A stretch of 64,000 nt of DNA. It comes from Caprimulgus europaeus (taxonomy: Eukaryota; Chordata; Aves; Caprimulgiformes; Caprimulgidae). Location of the stretch: contig OU015541.1 of NCBI GenBank assembly GCA_907165065.1, positions 9,062,501-9,126,500 of the forward strand, given 5' to 3'. The notes beneath the pieces are model-generated. The model was not told the DNA's origin, did no database searches, and worked only from the letters and a program-made list of their open reading frames with translations. This document shows positions 24,101-36,103 of this stretch, one piece after another. The position numbers and the translations under genes are program-made. Position 1 is the first letter of the stretch. Each line of letters begins with the position of its first letter.

Positions 24101-27100
24101 GCGAGCCCTCTTCCCCCCAGGGATGAGCACAGACCTTGTCCACACAAAGGATGAATCCCTGGGGCTACTCTCACCCAGCAAACAGGTTCGGGCTCAGTGC
24201 AGGTGATCTCCTGAAAGGTGTGTGGTAGAGGTTACCTGCCTAGTTTTTGGGGGGATTTTGGAGGAGGTGGAGAGCAAGATGGCTTGCAAGCATGGTACAT
24301 CCATTCTGCCTCAGGAAGCAGCAGTTGCACACAAACTGGCTACGCTTACTCACATAATCAGCTTGCTTGTCTCATTTGCATGTGTAATAACCAGCATGTA
24401 TGTACAATCATGCTAATCACTTCGAGGCAACTGCTTTATATTCATTCAAAACCTTGCCCTGCCTGTCCTTGGCTTATTTAGCTTTTACAAAGGAACCATA
24501 GCAGAAATCCAGAGATTCACTCAATAAAATTTTTTGTGAAACAGTCAATTTAGTGGAGGAGAAGTTTTTTCCTGGAATCCTGCCCGCACATACTGAGACT
24601 TGCACTACAAGCCAGTGCTGTCATTAGAAGCCCATCCAATACCCTCTGCAAGTCACCTGGAAAAGTACCTGATGAGGAACTTCACAATTTATGGTGTGTT
24701 GCTACAGGTGAAATGCAAGAGTAAACACAGAAGCAAAGAGGAAGGGAACTACACAGCTTCTCTCATGCAATCTGTTGGTGGAAATGGTCTGAAAATTGTG
24801 CAGGGAAAAACTAGTCTTAAACCCTGTCAGCTTTCTGAGCGGTTTAAGGAGTGTTGGTGATGTTCTGTTGTGGATACCTGCCCAGTAAGACTGGCCTGCC
24901 AGGGCCCCTGTCCTTAGCTCCATGAAGCCCACATGAGGACAGTGGAGAACAGCTCTCAGAAGTACATGGATTCCTTCACCTGCCTCTACCACTGATGTGG
25001 CCTGTCCTCAAACCAGTTATTTCAGCCTTTTGTGCCTCCAAATATTTTCCCTATGCCTACAAAAATTTAGGCTGCAAGCTTTGCCATTGTTTTGGTTCTG
25101 CATTTTATAGGACTGACTGCAGACATGGGGCATCCAACTCAGAAGCTCTGGGTGTGCCTGCAGTGATACTGGAGATGCCTTCCCCAGTGCCCATAACAAG
25201 TCAACATGTGCCAGATAAGCCATTAGAAAGACCTAGGAGGGGGGTACAGCTACTCCATAAGTAGGAATATGCACATTTCGACAGCACTCACAAAATCTAA
25301 CAGATCTCCAACGCTTAACTTTCCCATCCCTGTTCCTTCTGCAATTCCAAGCCTGCACCCTGGGGACCTTTCTGTGCTTGGTCCTGTTCAACCTCAACTC
25401 TTTGATTGCCAGTCCAAAAGTTTTCACCAGCACAAGGCCATATTATGTGGGGTTTTTTAAGGAATCATGAAAACGAGTGCTATAGGAGGAGGCCCTCTCC
25501 CCGTGCTTGCTTCCGTTTCAAGCAGCAGGTAGCAGCTGATGCAGCAGCGAGGTTTTGGGTCAGTGCTCTGGAGCAGGGACAATGGGCACTTTTTCCAGTG
25601 ACTGCTTGTCTAAGCAGCTGGAGCCTCATTCACAGCAGAGAGATCATTCCTGCTCAAGTCCAAATTTGTCCTATTGCTTTTTCTTGTTAAAGAGAAGTGA
25701 ACCTGAAAGGGGAAAGGAAAGAGGAATAAAAAGGCTGCCTGCCACATAGAGCATCTCTAGAGGCCTTCTTGGTAGTATAAATGTCTTTTCTTCAGCTTTC
25801 TATCTCTCATTACTGACAGTGGAAAATATGAAAGCTGCCAAGTTAGAGTTTCAGTATGGCCAAGATAGGAAACCTTGTTAGACAGACAGACAGTGATTTC
25901 TATAATCTGAAATCCCAGACTGTAAATACCTTGGGATAGAGCCCTGTGCCACTGTGAGCAGTGCTAATGCCTGACAGCAACAGCTGGATCTAGTTTTCTG
26001 TGGACAACTTCTCCTTGTGCTCCTTGGGTGATTTTTGTTGGATGGTGGATGCTACCAGGACAAGATATGCTTTAGAGAAGAAGGGTCCTCTAAACCCCAC
26101 TGGAGATATTTTATCTCCCAATTTTTTGTACTTGCCAACTGAAAAGTGCTTTGAATACCTGAGGACAGTCAACTCACATTGAGAAGTTTTTCTTAGTCTG
26201 ACAAGATTCCCAAAGATGTATGATTGCAGTAGGTCAATAAGGGGAAAAATCTGTATCTTAGGAGCACAGCTGACATCTTGCTGCAACTTGCGGGAGAAAT
26301 GATAAATGTCTGTCTCTGTTTATTGCTTAGCTCCGTGGCTAAATCTGCTGAGCAAAAAACAAATTTTACTCTCAGATCTCCTAGTTTTCAAATTTATGTT
26401 TATCTGGCATTGCCTTGATCTTCAAAGTAGGAAGCTATATCAAAGGAAACAGAAGGTTCGACACCAATTACTGCTGCTGGATGCCATCCACTGAATAAAG
26501 ATGGAGTGTTAATATTTACACTGAAAGTGAAGGAGATAAAACACACTAGGTACATCTAAGTCTCCAAATGAGCCCTTCTGTGCATAGTGGACAGAGATAA
26601 AACCAAACAAAAAAATTGAAATTACCAATTGAAAACATCCCAAACACCTTCAGAAATGTTGTGTTGTAAACGAAGAAATGAGAGCAAAACCACTAAAAAG
26701 AGCCTTCTAGGAAAGCAAATCTTGGGGGTATTACCTGTTTTTGAGGTGATGGTCTTTTGAAACAAAGAATCATGCAGAAGTAGTTAACGTCTAAATTCCT
26801 CCCCACTTCACCATGAGACGCTTGACTTACATTTTATTCTCTTGAGTTTGAAGCCATCAGTTCAAGCACTTTTCCCTGCATCTCTCTCTGCTTCACCTCA
26901 TCCCATGGCTCTTCCTACTTTTCTGCATCCCCAAAGTCTTTCCCACAGCTTCTTTGTCTCATTGACCTGAGAAGTCTCTCAGCAAGGCAAACCTCCCATT
27001 GCACAGGTTGTTGTGGCTTTGTTCGTATTCCAGCAGCAAATTTATGGCAGAGGAAGGGACTGAGGAGGAGACGAAAGGTTCACCAGCACCATGAGGGTGC

Positions 27101-29258
27101 ACAGCACAGCTAACAATAAACATTCTCGTAGGCAGCCTGTTTAAAAAGGAAAAGGAATATTCCCAGCATTATTCCTGGCAACAATTTAATAACAGAAAGC
27201 GAGACTATTCTAAAATTTCCAGTACTAGAGCATTGCATGGGAGGCTATTTATGCCGTTCACTTCTTCCATTTAATCCAATTTAGACAATGCAACCAGAGT
27301 GTTTAATGGGGATAATTTTTGGTTTTAGTCAAATCTCATTCTTCAGATTAAATTACTAGGTCTGCAATGTCATGTGCAAATCAGAATTATATAGTGCATT
27401 TTAGTGAGTTAAAAGGTAAATTATTTTATTACATTGATTTGGAAGGGTTTTTCTTAACAGCAAGTGGATTTTAAAACACCTGTTGAAATCAAAATTTCAA
27501 AATTGAAACTCTTGTCTTAAATTTGGAATTTTTTTTGAAGGTATAGGGGCTTTTCTCCTAAAGCCCTAGCTTAAGCTTGCTATATGAATTTAATTCAAGT
27601 GAAACTTCCAGCCTTTGTAGACTATGTCCGCCTTTCAGCTTTGGAGAAGAGGTGAGGCTCCTCTTGAGAAGACTACAGTGTTTCTGAGTCGTATTGGATT
27701 TGCATGTTTCTCCTACAGCAGCAAGGCTTGTTCCACTGCAGTGACTGTCCATGTAGGGATACATGTTCAGCAGTCTATGTCCTGACTGTTAGGATGTCTG
27801 TGCTGGGTTTGGCTGAAGAGAAATCCTGCAAGAATTTCTTTCTCCAGTGCCCCAGGTGGTAACTGTGGATATTCTGGTATTGTGAGGCTGGCTGAGAGAG
27901 GTCACTGTGAGGAAAGCTAAAATCTAGTTATATGGGTAAGGAAGGAGTGTGTCAGATTTGCAGTTCATGATGCAGAGCTTTTGTCATACGTTTTATAATT
28001 CATTGCCTAATATTGTGTGTTTAGTCATCACACACATACGTTGCAATTGATTTCATGCTGCTTTTCTACCAAGCAGGAGAAAAAGGAGCATAAGGGACCA
28101 TCTTACACTGAGATGAATACATAAGACATTAGTCACATATACATATGTGTTGAAATCATTGCTGTATTTTGGCAGTAACCTAAGAAACTAGATATAATCC
28201 CACCCAATTAACAAACTACAAAAAGAATTCGCTAGTAGAAAAAAACACTCCTCAAATTGTCTGTCAGCTCTGTAACCTCCCTAAAATGACTTCTAAAGAA
28301 GACGTAATTAGGGAAAACTGGAAAGTATAGCATTAATGTCTACATAAAACAGGTATGGAAGAGCAGCCTGCCTACACCATCTGAAAGCTGCAAATACTCT
28401 TAGCACTTCATGCTTTCCAGCTCTGCCTAGAGTCGGTGGCGCAGGATCTGATCAGATTTATGTGGGTTTTTAGAGAGGCTGCTCACTGCTCACTTCTCTC
28501 ATTGCAGTCTTTAGCCTAAGAGCTGGCTTCTGATAATGAATGAGCTCTCCAGTGGGTGGACCTGCCCTGCCTTGACTGTCTCAGTGTTGTGCAGTTTGGT
28601 TTGCCTGGATGAGTTTGCTCTTTCCCCTGGTTGTGATGAGGAGCTAGGATGGCCAGTCGGTCACATGCAAAGTAGCTCAGAGGTCAAAATGTTTTAGCAA
28701 GCTTGGTAAAATTTTCAGGTATTTCACAACCATCAGATTTCAAATTAGAGATGAGTCATTAAAAAAGAGTTAATCACTTGCATGCTTATATGTAGTAGAA
28801 TTGTACACACATCTCTGTAATTAGCCATAGGCACCCAAAATTACAGATGTAACCGTGCATTAAATGGAGGACACAGCTCCGATCAAATCTTGCATTCACA
28901 GTTGCACTCCTTGCTTAGATTTCAGAGCCTGTTGTCCAGATGGGCTTTGTTGGGCACCTAATTAGTAGTTAATCAAAAGCTCCTGCTGTGAACTGCTTCA
29001 CAGCCCTCCTGGCATCCTAGCTGCTTGGTACGCGTTCCTTGACTACGGAGAGATGAAGGCACGGGAGTTGAAGTAGGTGCTTTATCTCCTTTATGCATCT
29101 GCCATAAGTAAAGCAGCTTCCAGAATAAAATCTCCTCGGGGTGCATTGGTTATCTGACTTCTGTGTACTAAGAGCAAAATTAGTCTTGAAATGTGTAAGT
29201 AGAGATACAGCCATGTGTTAACGGCAATGACAGTGTAATCTACTCTGAGATGAACTCA

Positions 29259-29280
29259 TTGTTTTCTCTTTCCTTTCCAG
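29259..29280 (+). promoter_or_regulatory. KCNB1: Splice acceptor of the last KCNB1 coding exon
   Basis: A strong pyrimidine tract (TTGTTTTCTCTTTCCTTTCC) leads directly into AG at 29279-29280. A candidate branch point CTCAT has its A at 29258, 22 bases upstream. The next base opens the codon ATT, so the intron is phase 0, and the reading continues the S1 segment of Kv2.1 exactly where the family alignment expects it. Confidence 0.95.
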
Positions 29281-31302
29281 ATTTTGGCAATCATTTCCAT
29301 CATGTTTATTGTACTATCTACAATTGCCTTGTCCCTTAACACACTTCCTGAACTACAAGGCGTGGATGAATTTGGGCAGACCACTGATAATCCCCAACTT
29401 GCCCACGTGGAAGCGGTGTGCATTGCATGGTTTACAATGGAATACCTCTTGCGGTTCCTATCCTCGCCTAAGAAATGGAAGTTCTTCAAAGGGCCGCTGA
29501 ATGCGATTGATTTGCTAGCTATCTTACCGTACTATGTCACTATCTTCCTCACAGAATCCAATAAAAGTGTACTTCAGTTCCAAAATGTACGACGAGTGGT
29601 CCAAATATTTCGGATTATGAGGATACTCCGGATTCTAAAGCTCGCCCGGCACTCAACGGGTTTACAATCCTTGGGGTTTACACTGAGGAGGAGTTACAAT
29701 GAGCTTGGATTACTCATCTTGTTTTTGGCCATGGGCATTATGATCTTTTCCAGTTTAGTGTTTTTTGCAGAAAAGGATGAGGATGATACAAAATTCAAGA
29801 GCATCCCAGCTTCTTTCTGGTGGGCAACAATCACCATGACAACAGTAGGCTATGGAGACATCTACCCCAAAACACTTTTAGGTAAAATAGTAGGAGGACT
29901 GTGCTGCATTGCTGGAGTGCTGGTGATTGCTCTTCCCATCCCAATTATTGTCAATAACTTTTCTGAGTTCTACAAAGAGCAGAAGAGGCAGGAGAAAGCC
30001 ATTAAGCGCAGGGAAGCTCTTGAAAGAGCAAAAAGGAATGGCAGTATTGTTTCCATGAACATGAAGGATGTGTTTGCCCGTAGCATAGAACTCATGGACA
30101 TTGTGGTTGAAAAGAATGGAGAAAGCATAGGCAAAAAGGATAAAGTTCAGGACAATCATTTATCTCCCAGCAAATGGAAATGGACCAAGAGAACTCTCTC
30201 TGAAACTAGCTCTAGTAAATCTTTTGAAACTAAGGAGCAAGGATCTCCAGAAAAAGCCAGGTCTTCTTCGAGTCCCCAGCACCTGAATGTTCAACAGCTA
30301 GAGGACATGTATAACAAAATGGCAAAGACTCAGTCCCAGCCAAACCTTAATACTAAAGAGTCGAGTCAACCTGGAAAGCAAAAGGAAGAGCTAGAAATGG
30401 AAAACCTTCCCGGCCCTATGGTGCCCTTGCTGACGACTCGCACTGATGGGATCATTGACATGAGGAGCATGTCCAGCATCGACAGCTTCATAAGTTGTGC
30501 AACGGACTTCCCTGACTCGGGGAGGTTTTCCCACAGCCCGCTCGCTACCCTTCCCTGCAAAGGTGGCATTAATGTGATTCAGGAGCAGAGCAGGCCTGAG
30601 GGGAGCGGTGCCAGATTTATGGAAATGAACCCAAGCTCCGAAGGCAGCCACCGTTCTGCTTTTTTCATTGAAAGCCCCAAAAGCTCCATAAAGGCCAGTA
30701 ACCCTTTAAAACTAAGATCTCTGAAAGTCAACTTCATGGAAGAGGACACCAGCACATTAGTACCAGCATCAAATGTACTGAGAATATATCCAGACCCTCT
30801 CAAGAGCCGGGGAGCTGCTGCTGCTGCCACAGATACTTCCTTACTCTCTGACAGATCTCTCATGAGCCCAGAAACCTCGATCTACACAACTGCGAGTGCA
30901 AGAACACCCCCAAAGTCACCAGAGACACAGACAGCCATAGCTTTCAACTTCCATGATGCTGGTATACACAAATATATAGATGCTGACACTGATGATGAAG
31001 GTCAGCTGCTTTATGATTCAAGTCCACCCGGAAATGTGAGTCCCAAGTACAATGTTACAAACAGTGGCTATCTAAAGCAAAAGGACAATGTTTATAGAAC
31101 AGAGAAGAACCATCTAGAAGCTGCTGCTTTACCCACCTCCCCTAAGCCAATAGGGCAAAACTGCATTTACTCTATGGAAGGTATCACTGGAAGAACCCAG
31201 GGCAATCAGGAGACTGTCAGACTAGAAAATCACATTTCCCCAGAAGTCCATGTATTACCAGGCAGCGGAGGACATGCTAACACACATGACCAAAGCATCT
31301 GA
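29281..31302 (+). CDS. KCNB1: Voltage-gated K+ channel Kv2.1, last coding exon (partial gene)
   Basis: Delayed-rectifier potassium channel alpha subunit of the Shab family. It forms tetramers in the neuronal plasma membrane and ER-plasma membrane junctions. The exon gives 673 codons plus TGA with no interruption. In local residue numbers it shows S1 (about 1-22), S2 (42-60), S3 (75-91), S4 (102-124, arginines about every third residue), S5 (140-165), selectivity filter TVGYGD (188-193, bases 29842-29859) and S6 (203-227) with the PIP gate motif. The tail keeps the clustering motif SIDSFIS (30475-30495) and ends HDQSI. Adding 185 gives mammalian numbering up to the pore: the tyrosine after GYGDI falls at 380, the known external TEA-site position. 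The T1 domain is on an upstream exon outside the window. Divergence from mammals as I remember them is confined to the distal tail, with an Ala5 run at 30814-30828. KCNB2 is excluded by the tail sequence. Confidence 0.98.
   Translation: MLAIISIMFIVLSTIALSLNTLPELQGVDEFGQTTDNPQLAHVEAVCIAWFTMEYLLRFLSSPKKWKFFKGPLNAIDLLAILPYYVTIFLTESNKSVLQFQNVRRVVQIFRIMRILRILKLARHSTGLQSLGFTLRRSYNELGLLILFLAMGIMIFSSLVFFAEKDEDDTKFKSIPASFWWATITMTTVGYGDIYPKTLLGKIVGGLCCIAGVLVIALPIPIIVNNFSEFYKEQKRQEKAIKRREALERAKRNGSIVSMNMKDVFARSIELMDIVVEKNGESIGKKDKVQDNHLSPSKWKWTKRTLSETSSSKSFETKEQGSPEKARSSSSPQHLNVQQLEDMYNKMAKTQSQPNLNTKESSQPGKQKEELEMENLPGPMVPLLTTRTDGIIDMRSMSSIDSFISCATDFPDSGRFSHSPLATLPCKGGINVIQEQSRPEGSGARFMEMNPSSEGSHRSAFFIESPKSSIKASNPLKLRSLKVNFMEEDTSTLVPASNVLRIYPDPLKSRGAAAAATDTSLLSDRSLMSPETSIYTTASARTPPKSPETQTAIAFNFHDAGIHKYIDADTDDEGQLLYDSSPPGNVSPKYNVTNSGYLKQKDNVYRTEKNHLEAAALPTSPKPIGQNCIYSMEGITGRTQGNQETVRLENHISPEVHVLPGSGGHANTHDQSI
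30472..30510 (+). other. KCNB1: FFAT-like / PRC clustering motif coding region
   Basis: This encodes [13 protein letters not shown], the proximal restriction and clustering segment of Kv2.1. In mammals its serines and phenylalanine (S583, S586, F587, S589) bind VAPA/VAPB when phosphorylated and hold channel clusters at ER-plasma membrane contacts. All four key residues are present here. Confidence 0.9.
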
Positions 31303-32182
31303 GATGGGCTCCACATGAACTTACTGAAAGTTTAAAGGAATGTCTTTACAGTCAACACACAAAAAAAAGAGCTTCTGCATGGCATGAACTTGGCTGAAAC
31401 AAGCCACCTGTTTCTAAAAGTCTGGGGGAGGTCCAGTGTGGGTTTGTGAAAATGTCCTTCTCTGAAACAACTCTAAAGACGTTGCCCACATCAGTCAAAA
31501 ATAAGGATTGCGAATCATGATCACACATTGATCTCCTTTCATGTTGTCCAGTGAAGCCAATGTGACCAAATATCCATCCATTCCCCTTGAACGCTAGAGC
31601 TCCTTTTGGAAACACTAACATCAGATTTGCATTAGTTCCATAAAGGATGCCAAGGCAGCCAGATTTGAACTCTGGAATAAATAGCTGGGGTTGGTATAAA
31701 GCTATCAAAAACACAATGCTCACTGCTTCAGGGCAGCTGTTCCCCATCTACAGCTTTCTCTGATGGATATTATGTCTAAAGGTAACAGGGAACACTTGCT
31801 TTATTGGAAAATCCAAGCGAAAACCATTTAAAACAAATAACGGTCTAGAGAAACCAATTATTAAAATGCTCTGTGTGTGTTTAACGATACAATAACCTGT
31901 AGGACCTGACGTTTTCTTTTCTGAAATATCAGCAGGGTGAGTTGCACCACTTGTATCTAATTCCAAACATCCCCTAGGAAATAGTGAAACTTGCACTTAC
32001 CCTCTGCTAAAAACCGATCCCTGCCCCAGGGCCAGTGCGTGGCCCTCAGGGGACCCACAGCCCACGCTGGGAAGGTGTGAAGGAGCCATGCAGAAGCAGG
32101 ACTCTCCGGAGGCATCGCAGCCAGACCCCCTTCCCGGTGCCGGGGAGCGTAGGGCTGGAAGGAGAGTTCAGCTCTCGCCCTA

Positions 32183-32198
32183 CCCTTCCGCGGAAGGG
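32183..32198. promoter_or_regulatory. Paired inverted ETS-type sites (16-bp palindrome)
   Basis: CCCTTCCGCGGAAGGG is perfectly self-complementary and presents GGAAG cores on both strands. Such sites are common in CpG-island promoters. No binding data are available here. Confidence 0.4.
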
Positions 32199-32490
32199 AG
32201 ATGCTCGCTGCCCTGCCCCGCGGGGACGGCCGAGCGCGGCGGCAGCGCTGAGGCTGCGGCTGGCCCTGCGGTACGTGCCGGGGGTGCCGGGATGGCTCCC
32301 CGGGCCTCCCCTTCCCGCCCGCACGCCGACTCCAGGCGTCAGCCAAAGTCTCGCCCTTGGCGTAGGAGAGGAACCGGTTGGTTTGAAGCTTTTTGCGCCC
32401 GAGCGGCGCAGTGAAAGATATGCAAGTGTTACATAAATATGCAAAAAGAGGGATTCGTTAGCGACCCGCCCCAGGCCTGGCTGTGCTCTC

Positions 32491-32500
32491 TCTCGCGAGG
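32491..32500. promoter_or_regulatory. TCTCGCGAGA-type CpG promoter element (9/10)
   Basis: TCTCGCGAGG differs only in the last base from the palindromic TCTCGCGAGA motif reported in many vertebrate CpG-island promoters. It lies 18 bases after a GC box. Confidence 0.4.
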
Positions 32501-32603
32501 AGGTCGGGCAGGAGCAGCTCCTGCAGAGCTGCGGCGTGAAGCAGCTGCGAGAGACAGGAGAGTCAGGCCTGATGTTTTAATACCATCCAGTCATTTTTAA
32601 ATG

Positions 32604-32637
32604 AAAGAAGAAAAAAAAAAAAAAAAGAAAAAAAAAG
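32604..32637. repeat. A-rich/purine tract
   Basis: About 34 purines, dominated by A16 and A9 runs, just downstream of the CpG-rich block. No retrotransposon body is recognised upstream. Confidence 0.85.
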
Positions 32638-32703
32638 ATCTGACCATTTTAAATGACCAGAACTAGCAGCCACCAGCCTAGGTTTTTAAAATACTATTGT
32701 TTC

Positions 32704-32709
32704 AATAAA
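32704..32709 (+). terminator. KCNB1: Proximal poly(A) signal candidate
   Basis: AATAAA followed by GT- and T-rich sequence (TTGTGTAGG, then TTTGTCTTTGGTTTTT). It would give a UTR of about 1.4 kb. It is a good candidate for a short isoform that still contains the CpG-rich block. Confidence 0.45.
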
Positions 32710-32982
32710 GTTATGTCAAATTGTGTAGGAAATAATTTGTCTTTGGTTTTTAATCTCGGGGGGGGAAAAGCACTTTACGTTGACTTTCTGTTGTTGTTGT
32801 TGCGATGCTGGAGTAGGATAGCAGAGTGTAACAATCAAGCACTTTAACCAAGCACTATTTTAATTTGTGCCTCCTGTCGTGACCGTGATTTGTTACACGC
32901 CTGTAGCAAGTCACAACCTGTCCTGTGATAACTGTGATGGTAATCTTTTATGTTGTTCTCTGTTTCTACTGTAAAACTCAAT

Positions 32983-32990
32983 TGTAAATA
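32983..32990 (+). promoter_or_regulatory. KCNB1: Pumilio recognition octamer UGUAAAUA
   Basis: An exact match to the PUM1/PUM2 consensus UGUANAUA in the 3' UTR. It lies downstream of the proximal poly(A) signal, so only longer isoforms would carry it. Confidence 0.4.
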
Positions 32991-34545
32991 ACTCTGTCAA
33001 TGAGCGTTTCCTGACCTGTTTTCTGAGTACCTGCCGGGGCATGTAACAATCCGCATGCGGCAGGGCCGGGGATGTGCTGAGACACGGGACGCGGGAGCGG
33101 AGGCACACAGGTGGGAGGAGGACCCTGAGCCGCTCGAGTCCGCTGCGTTTTGTTCCTTCCTACTGTAAAACAAACAAAAATGCCGTTGGTTAGTCCTGAA
33201 TGTAAATGTCTGTCCGTCCAGGCTGTACAGTACTTCTGTCTGTAATCCGTAACAGTGAATGCAGCGTGTACGGACAAAAGCAATAAGCACATATATGTTT
33301 TAGGAACTATTATGGGTTACGATGATAGCTTTGTTAGGTCTCTCCTTGGCACAAAACTGTACATGCGTTGGAGTTAACTCTGCTCTGCTCAGCCGACCCC
33401 GTCCCCGGGCGGTGGGACACAGCCCGAGGTACCTGCTCAGAAGATGTCCTTGCATCCCGGCAAGGCAAGACCCTGGGGAAGGTGTGAGTAAGACCTGAGC
33501 CACCACCTCAGGAATTAGCCCGCTGGCAGTGAAAGAGACCTCATGCCGTGCAAAGAGTGACGCAGGAGGTGCTCGAAAGAAGTTCAAGGCACCAATGTGT
33601 GCAAACGATACTCTCCAGAGTATTTACACAGGGCCAGTTCCTGAGGGTCGTGAGCTTTTACTCTGCCTTCACTCAGCCAAAACCACCGTTCCTCTGAGTG
33701 GGCTCTTTGCCTGGTGAAGGACTTTAGGATTTGGCCATAGTAAATACAAGTGTACTTAGAGGAACCGATGTATTGCTGAGATACTGGTTAAGATTGAGTC
33801 GTCACGAGGAAGTAAAGTGACTTTCCAGCAGATAAGCTTTAAACACTGACTTGTTCTGTGGCTTTCTGAGGTCATAGAGCAGCAATGAGAAATTTTAAAG
33901 AGAACAGTCTTAACATAATCTCTATGTTTCAGTGATCATTCATGTCTGCCATCAGCACAAATGTAAAAAGAAGAAAAATCAGGGAAAATTTTTTTGATAA
34001 AGTAAGTAATAGCGATTTCCAAGTTAAATATTTTTAGAGCTGATGCTTTCATGTGGAAAAAAAGTCATATTTTACATATCACGAAAGTGAACGTATTTAA
34101 ATATAGCCATATAGTGTAGTATTTACCACACTCTCATCCAAATTGATGTATTTGGTTTATAGATGGCACTGACAAAAATGTATAGATCAACAATTCTATC
34201 ATTTTTTAACTGATAATCAACTGGTGCAACTCTCCTTGTAACCAAAGGCCCTCTGTCTGCCTTGTGTGATCACTCACGACACACACCTTATATCATCTAT
34301 TTAGTCCTACCTTTAAAGTAGCATTTTATTGAGTCACTTTTGAAAGCCAAATTCAAAAGTATCATTAAAAATCTACCTTTTAAGTCTGAATAGCCAAAGT
34401 CCTATAGATTTCTTATAGAAAGCAAATAATTTAAAATTAAGCATATAATATGCTTGAAGAGCATTTCTTTCTTATTTGTGTATGAAGATGTAGCTCTCAT
34501 TTTGTGCCCAGTTATTAAGGAAGTATGTTTAATTTATTTTACTGA

Positions 34546-34551
34546 AATAAA
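34546..34551 (+). terminator. KCNB1: Poly(A) signal candidate
   Basis: AATAAA with a striking GT-repeat downstream element (GTGTGTGTGTG at 34581-34591). The arrangement is what a functional cleavage site would need, although the GT run may also be a plain microsatellite. Confidence 0.45.
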
Positions 34552-34570
34552 GTCTGAATATGAAGTATGT

Positions 34571-34611
34571 ATCTATATATGTGTGTGTGTGCATAATACA
34601 CATATATATAA
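34571..34611. repeat. (TA)n/(TG)n microsatellite
   Basis: A compound run of TA and TG dinucleotides, interrupted by CATAATACACA. Confidence 0.85.
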
Positions 34612-34999
34612 TGTAAGCACTGGGAAATCTACTCTAACATAAAGCTATGGTAGACTAAATCTGTACTCATTACAAAAGGAAAGGCAGTGCTTTGAAAACA
34701 TAATGCTCACCAAATCCTATAGACACTAGAAAGGCAATTTCATTTTATAGTTTGTTTGATACATGTTTCCTAAAGCTCATAACAATCGGGGAAAATATGC
34801 AATATCTCTTGCATCGAGCGAAAACGTGCAGTTTAATCACCGATATTTGGCATTCAGGGCTGCGGATTTACTGTGCATCATGTATCAAGCAAGCTGACAG
34901 AGTTTCACCTGCTGCTGCAGAAGACATCATATCTGAAGGGACTATGTACGTGTGATGTCTGTGCTTGCTTGTATCTTACACCATCGACATAGTTTTTAA

Positions 35000-35042
35000 T
35001 ACATATATATAAATATATATATACAGAATATATATATATATG
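35000..35042. repeat. (TA)n microsatellite
   Basis: Two alternating TA tracts separated by CAGA. They are self-complementary and hairpin-prone in RNA. Confidence 0.88.
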
Positions 35043-35699
35043 CGGAAGGAATGGGTGCAGTTTTCTTAACCAGGAGGCAAAGATCCTTTGAGTTTTAGCC
35101 TTGAACAGAGGAAAACAGCAGTTACATTGCAGTAGATTTCTCAGTGCCTTTTCTTAGAAACTTCACCTAAGCACACTTACAGAAAAAAAAAAAAATGAAA
35201 CAAAACAAAAGAGTCTCCTGTGAAATCCACATTTTTCTGAAAGAGTTAATAAAGGTATAGGAAGGAAAAAAAAAAAAGAGGAAAAGAAAACCCACGGAAC
35301 GCACATTCCCTTCTGAACATGCTGTGTGTCAAATGCCGGGGAATATCTGTGCAAGTCACGCAGAAACACATCCGAGGCGGTCGGTTTCTTTGGCAACTAT
35401 GGCTGTGATAAACTGTAGCCTTTTCTTCCCTTGCAGCTAATAAGATACACATTTCTAAGGAAAATAGTATTCTCTTCTGTAAAATTGTAATGTATTGTTA
35501 ATATTTGTACCTATTGTATATTTATGTCTTGACAGAATTATGACTGGTACAGTTTATAGTAAATAACAAGGGTATTTAAAACTAACCGCAAAGACAAGGT
35601 TTCTAAAGCCAAGTTCTCTCTCTGTTGGTAAGCTCCACATACCATGATCTCCAATAGTTTTTTAATGCCTCATTTTTAAAGAGAATAGTAGAATTACTG

Positions 35700-35705
35700 A
35701 ATAAA
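35700..35705 (+). terminator. KCNB1: Poly(A) signal candidate
   Basis: AATAAA followed about 25-35 bases later by GACCGTGTGG. A moderate GT-rich element is present, but the context is weaker than at 35925. Confidence 0.3.
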
Positions 35706-35924
35706 GTAGCCAAGCGATGGAGACCGTGTGGCACTGACACCCTCCTGCGCAGCTCAGTCAGGAGCGGGACAGGGAGGTGGGCTTCCCTGGGGACTCCAAA
35801 CTAGCACCAACTTCTTCATGTCTGGTCAGTCACTTCTGCTTACAGTAATTAGACTGAACAAGTGTTACCTGAGGTTGCATTAAGATCACCCACTTGGGGA
35901 GAATACGGCTTTAAATAGTTCTTG

Positions 35925-35930
35925 AATAAA
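35925..35930 (+). terminator. KCNB1: Poly(A) signal candidate
   Basis: AATAAA with a T/GT-rich downstream stretch (CTCCTGTTTGCCATTGTGTTGG). It would give a UTR of about 4.6 kb. Confidence 0.4.
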
Positions 35931-36057
35931 AGTACAGATGTTATAGTTACCTCTGTACCTCCTGTTTGCCATTGTGTTGGCTTTATAAGTATCTGATGTA
36001 TGGAAAAGTCATGTGACTTTCATGCATTCCAGAGTAGTCTATTTTTCTGTTCAGATT

Positions 36058-36103
36058 TAAAAAAAAAAAAAATTATATATATATAAAAATATAAATATAT
36101 ATC
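36058..36103. repeat. A-run plus (TA)n low-complexity tract
   Basis: An A14-type run leads into TATATATATA and TATAAATATATAT. Simple sequence within the 3' UTR. Confidence 0.88.

Larger units (their letters stand above)
17464..29258 (+). other. KCNB1: KCNB1 long intron, proximal to last exon
   Basis: Non-coding intron up to the acceptor. It holds a 60-base pyrimidine tract at 19072-19131 and an AT-rich block with a near-match to the POU-dimer MORE motif at 21128-21139. A second AT-rich, homeodomain-site-like block lies at about 27180-27480. No transposon, tRNA or alternative exon is recognised. Confidence 0.7.
32030..32560. promoter_or_regulatory. CpG-island-like block inside the 3' UTR
   Basis: I count about 30 CpG dinucleotides between 32101 and 32400, against a few per 300 bases in the surrounding UTR. 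The block contains a 16-bp perfect palindrome made of two opposed ETS-type cores (CCCTTCCGCGGAAGGG, 32183-32198), CCCGCCC (32314-32320), a perfect GC box (CCCGCCCC, 32465-32472) and TCTCGCGAGG (32491-32500). The last is one base from the TCTCGCGAGA element of CpG-island promoters. The long open frames on both strands here (about 390 bases each) follow from few AT-rich stop codons and do not resemble a known protein. An unannotated promoter is possible but unproven. Confidence 0.5.

Noticed and set aside
26420-26475. Possible tRNA or tRNA-derived SINE from a GGTTCGA B-box-like motif
   Set aside because: There is no matching A box at the right distance and no cloverleaf can be drawn.
32035-32444. 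Overlapping open frames of about 130 codons on both strands
   Set aside because: They coincide with the CpG-rich block, where stop codons are rare by composition. The translations are Arg/Pro/Gly-rich with no known domain.
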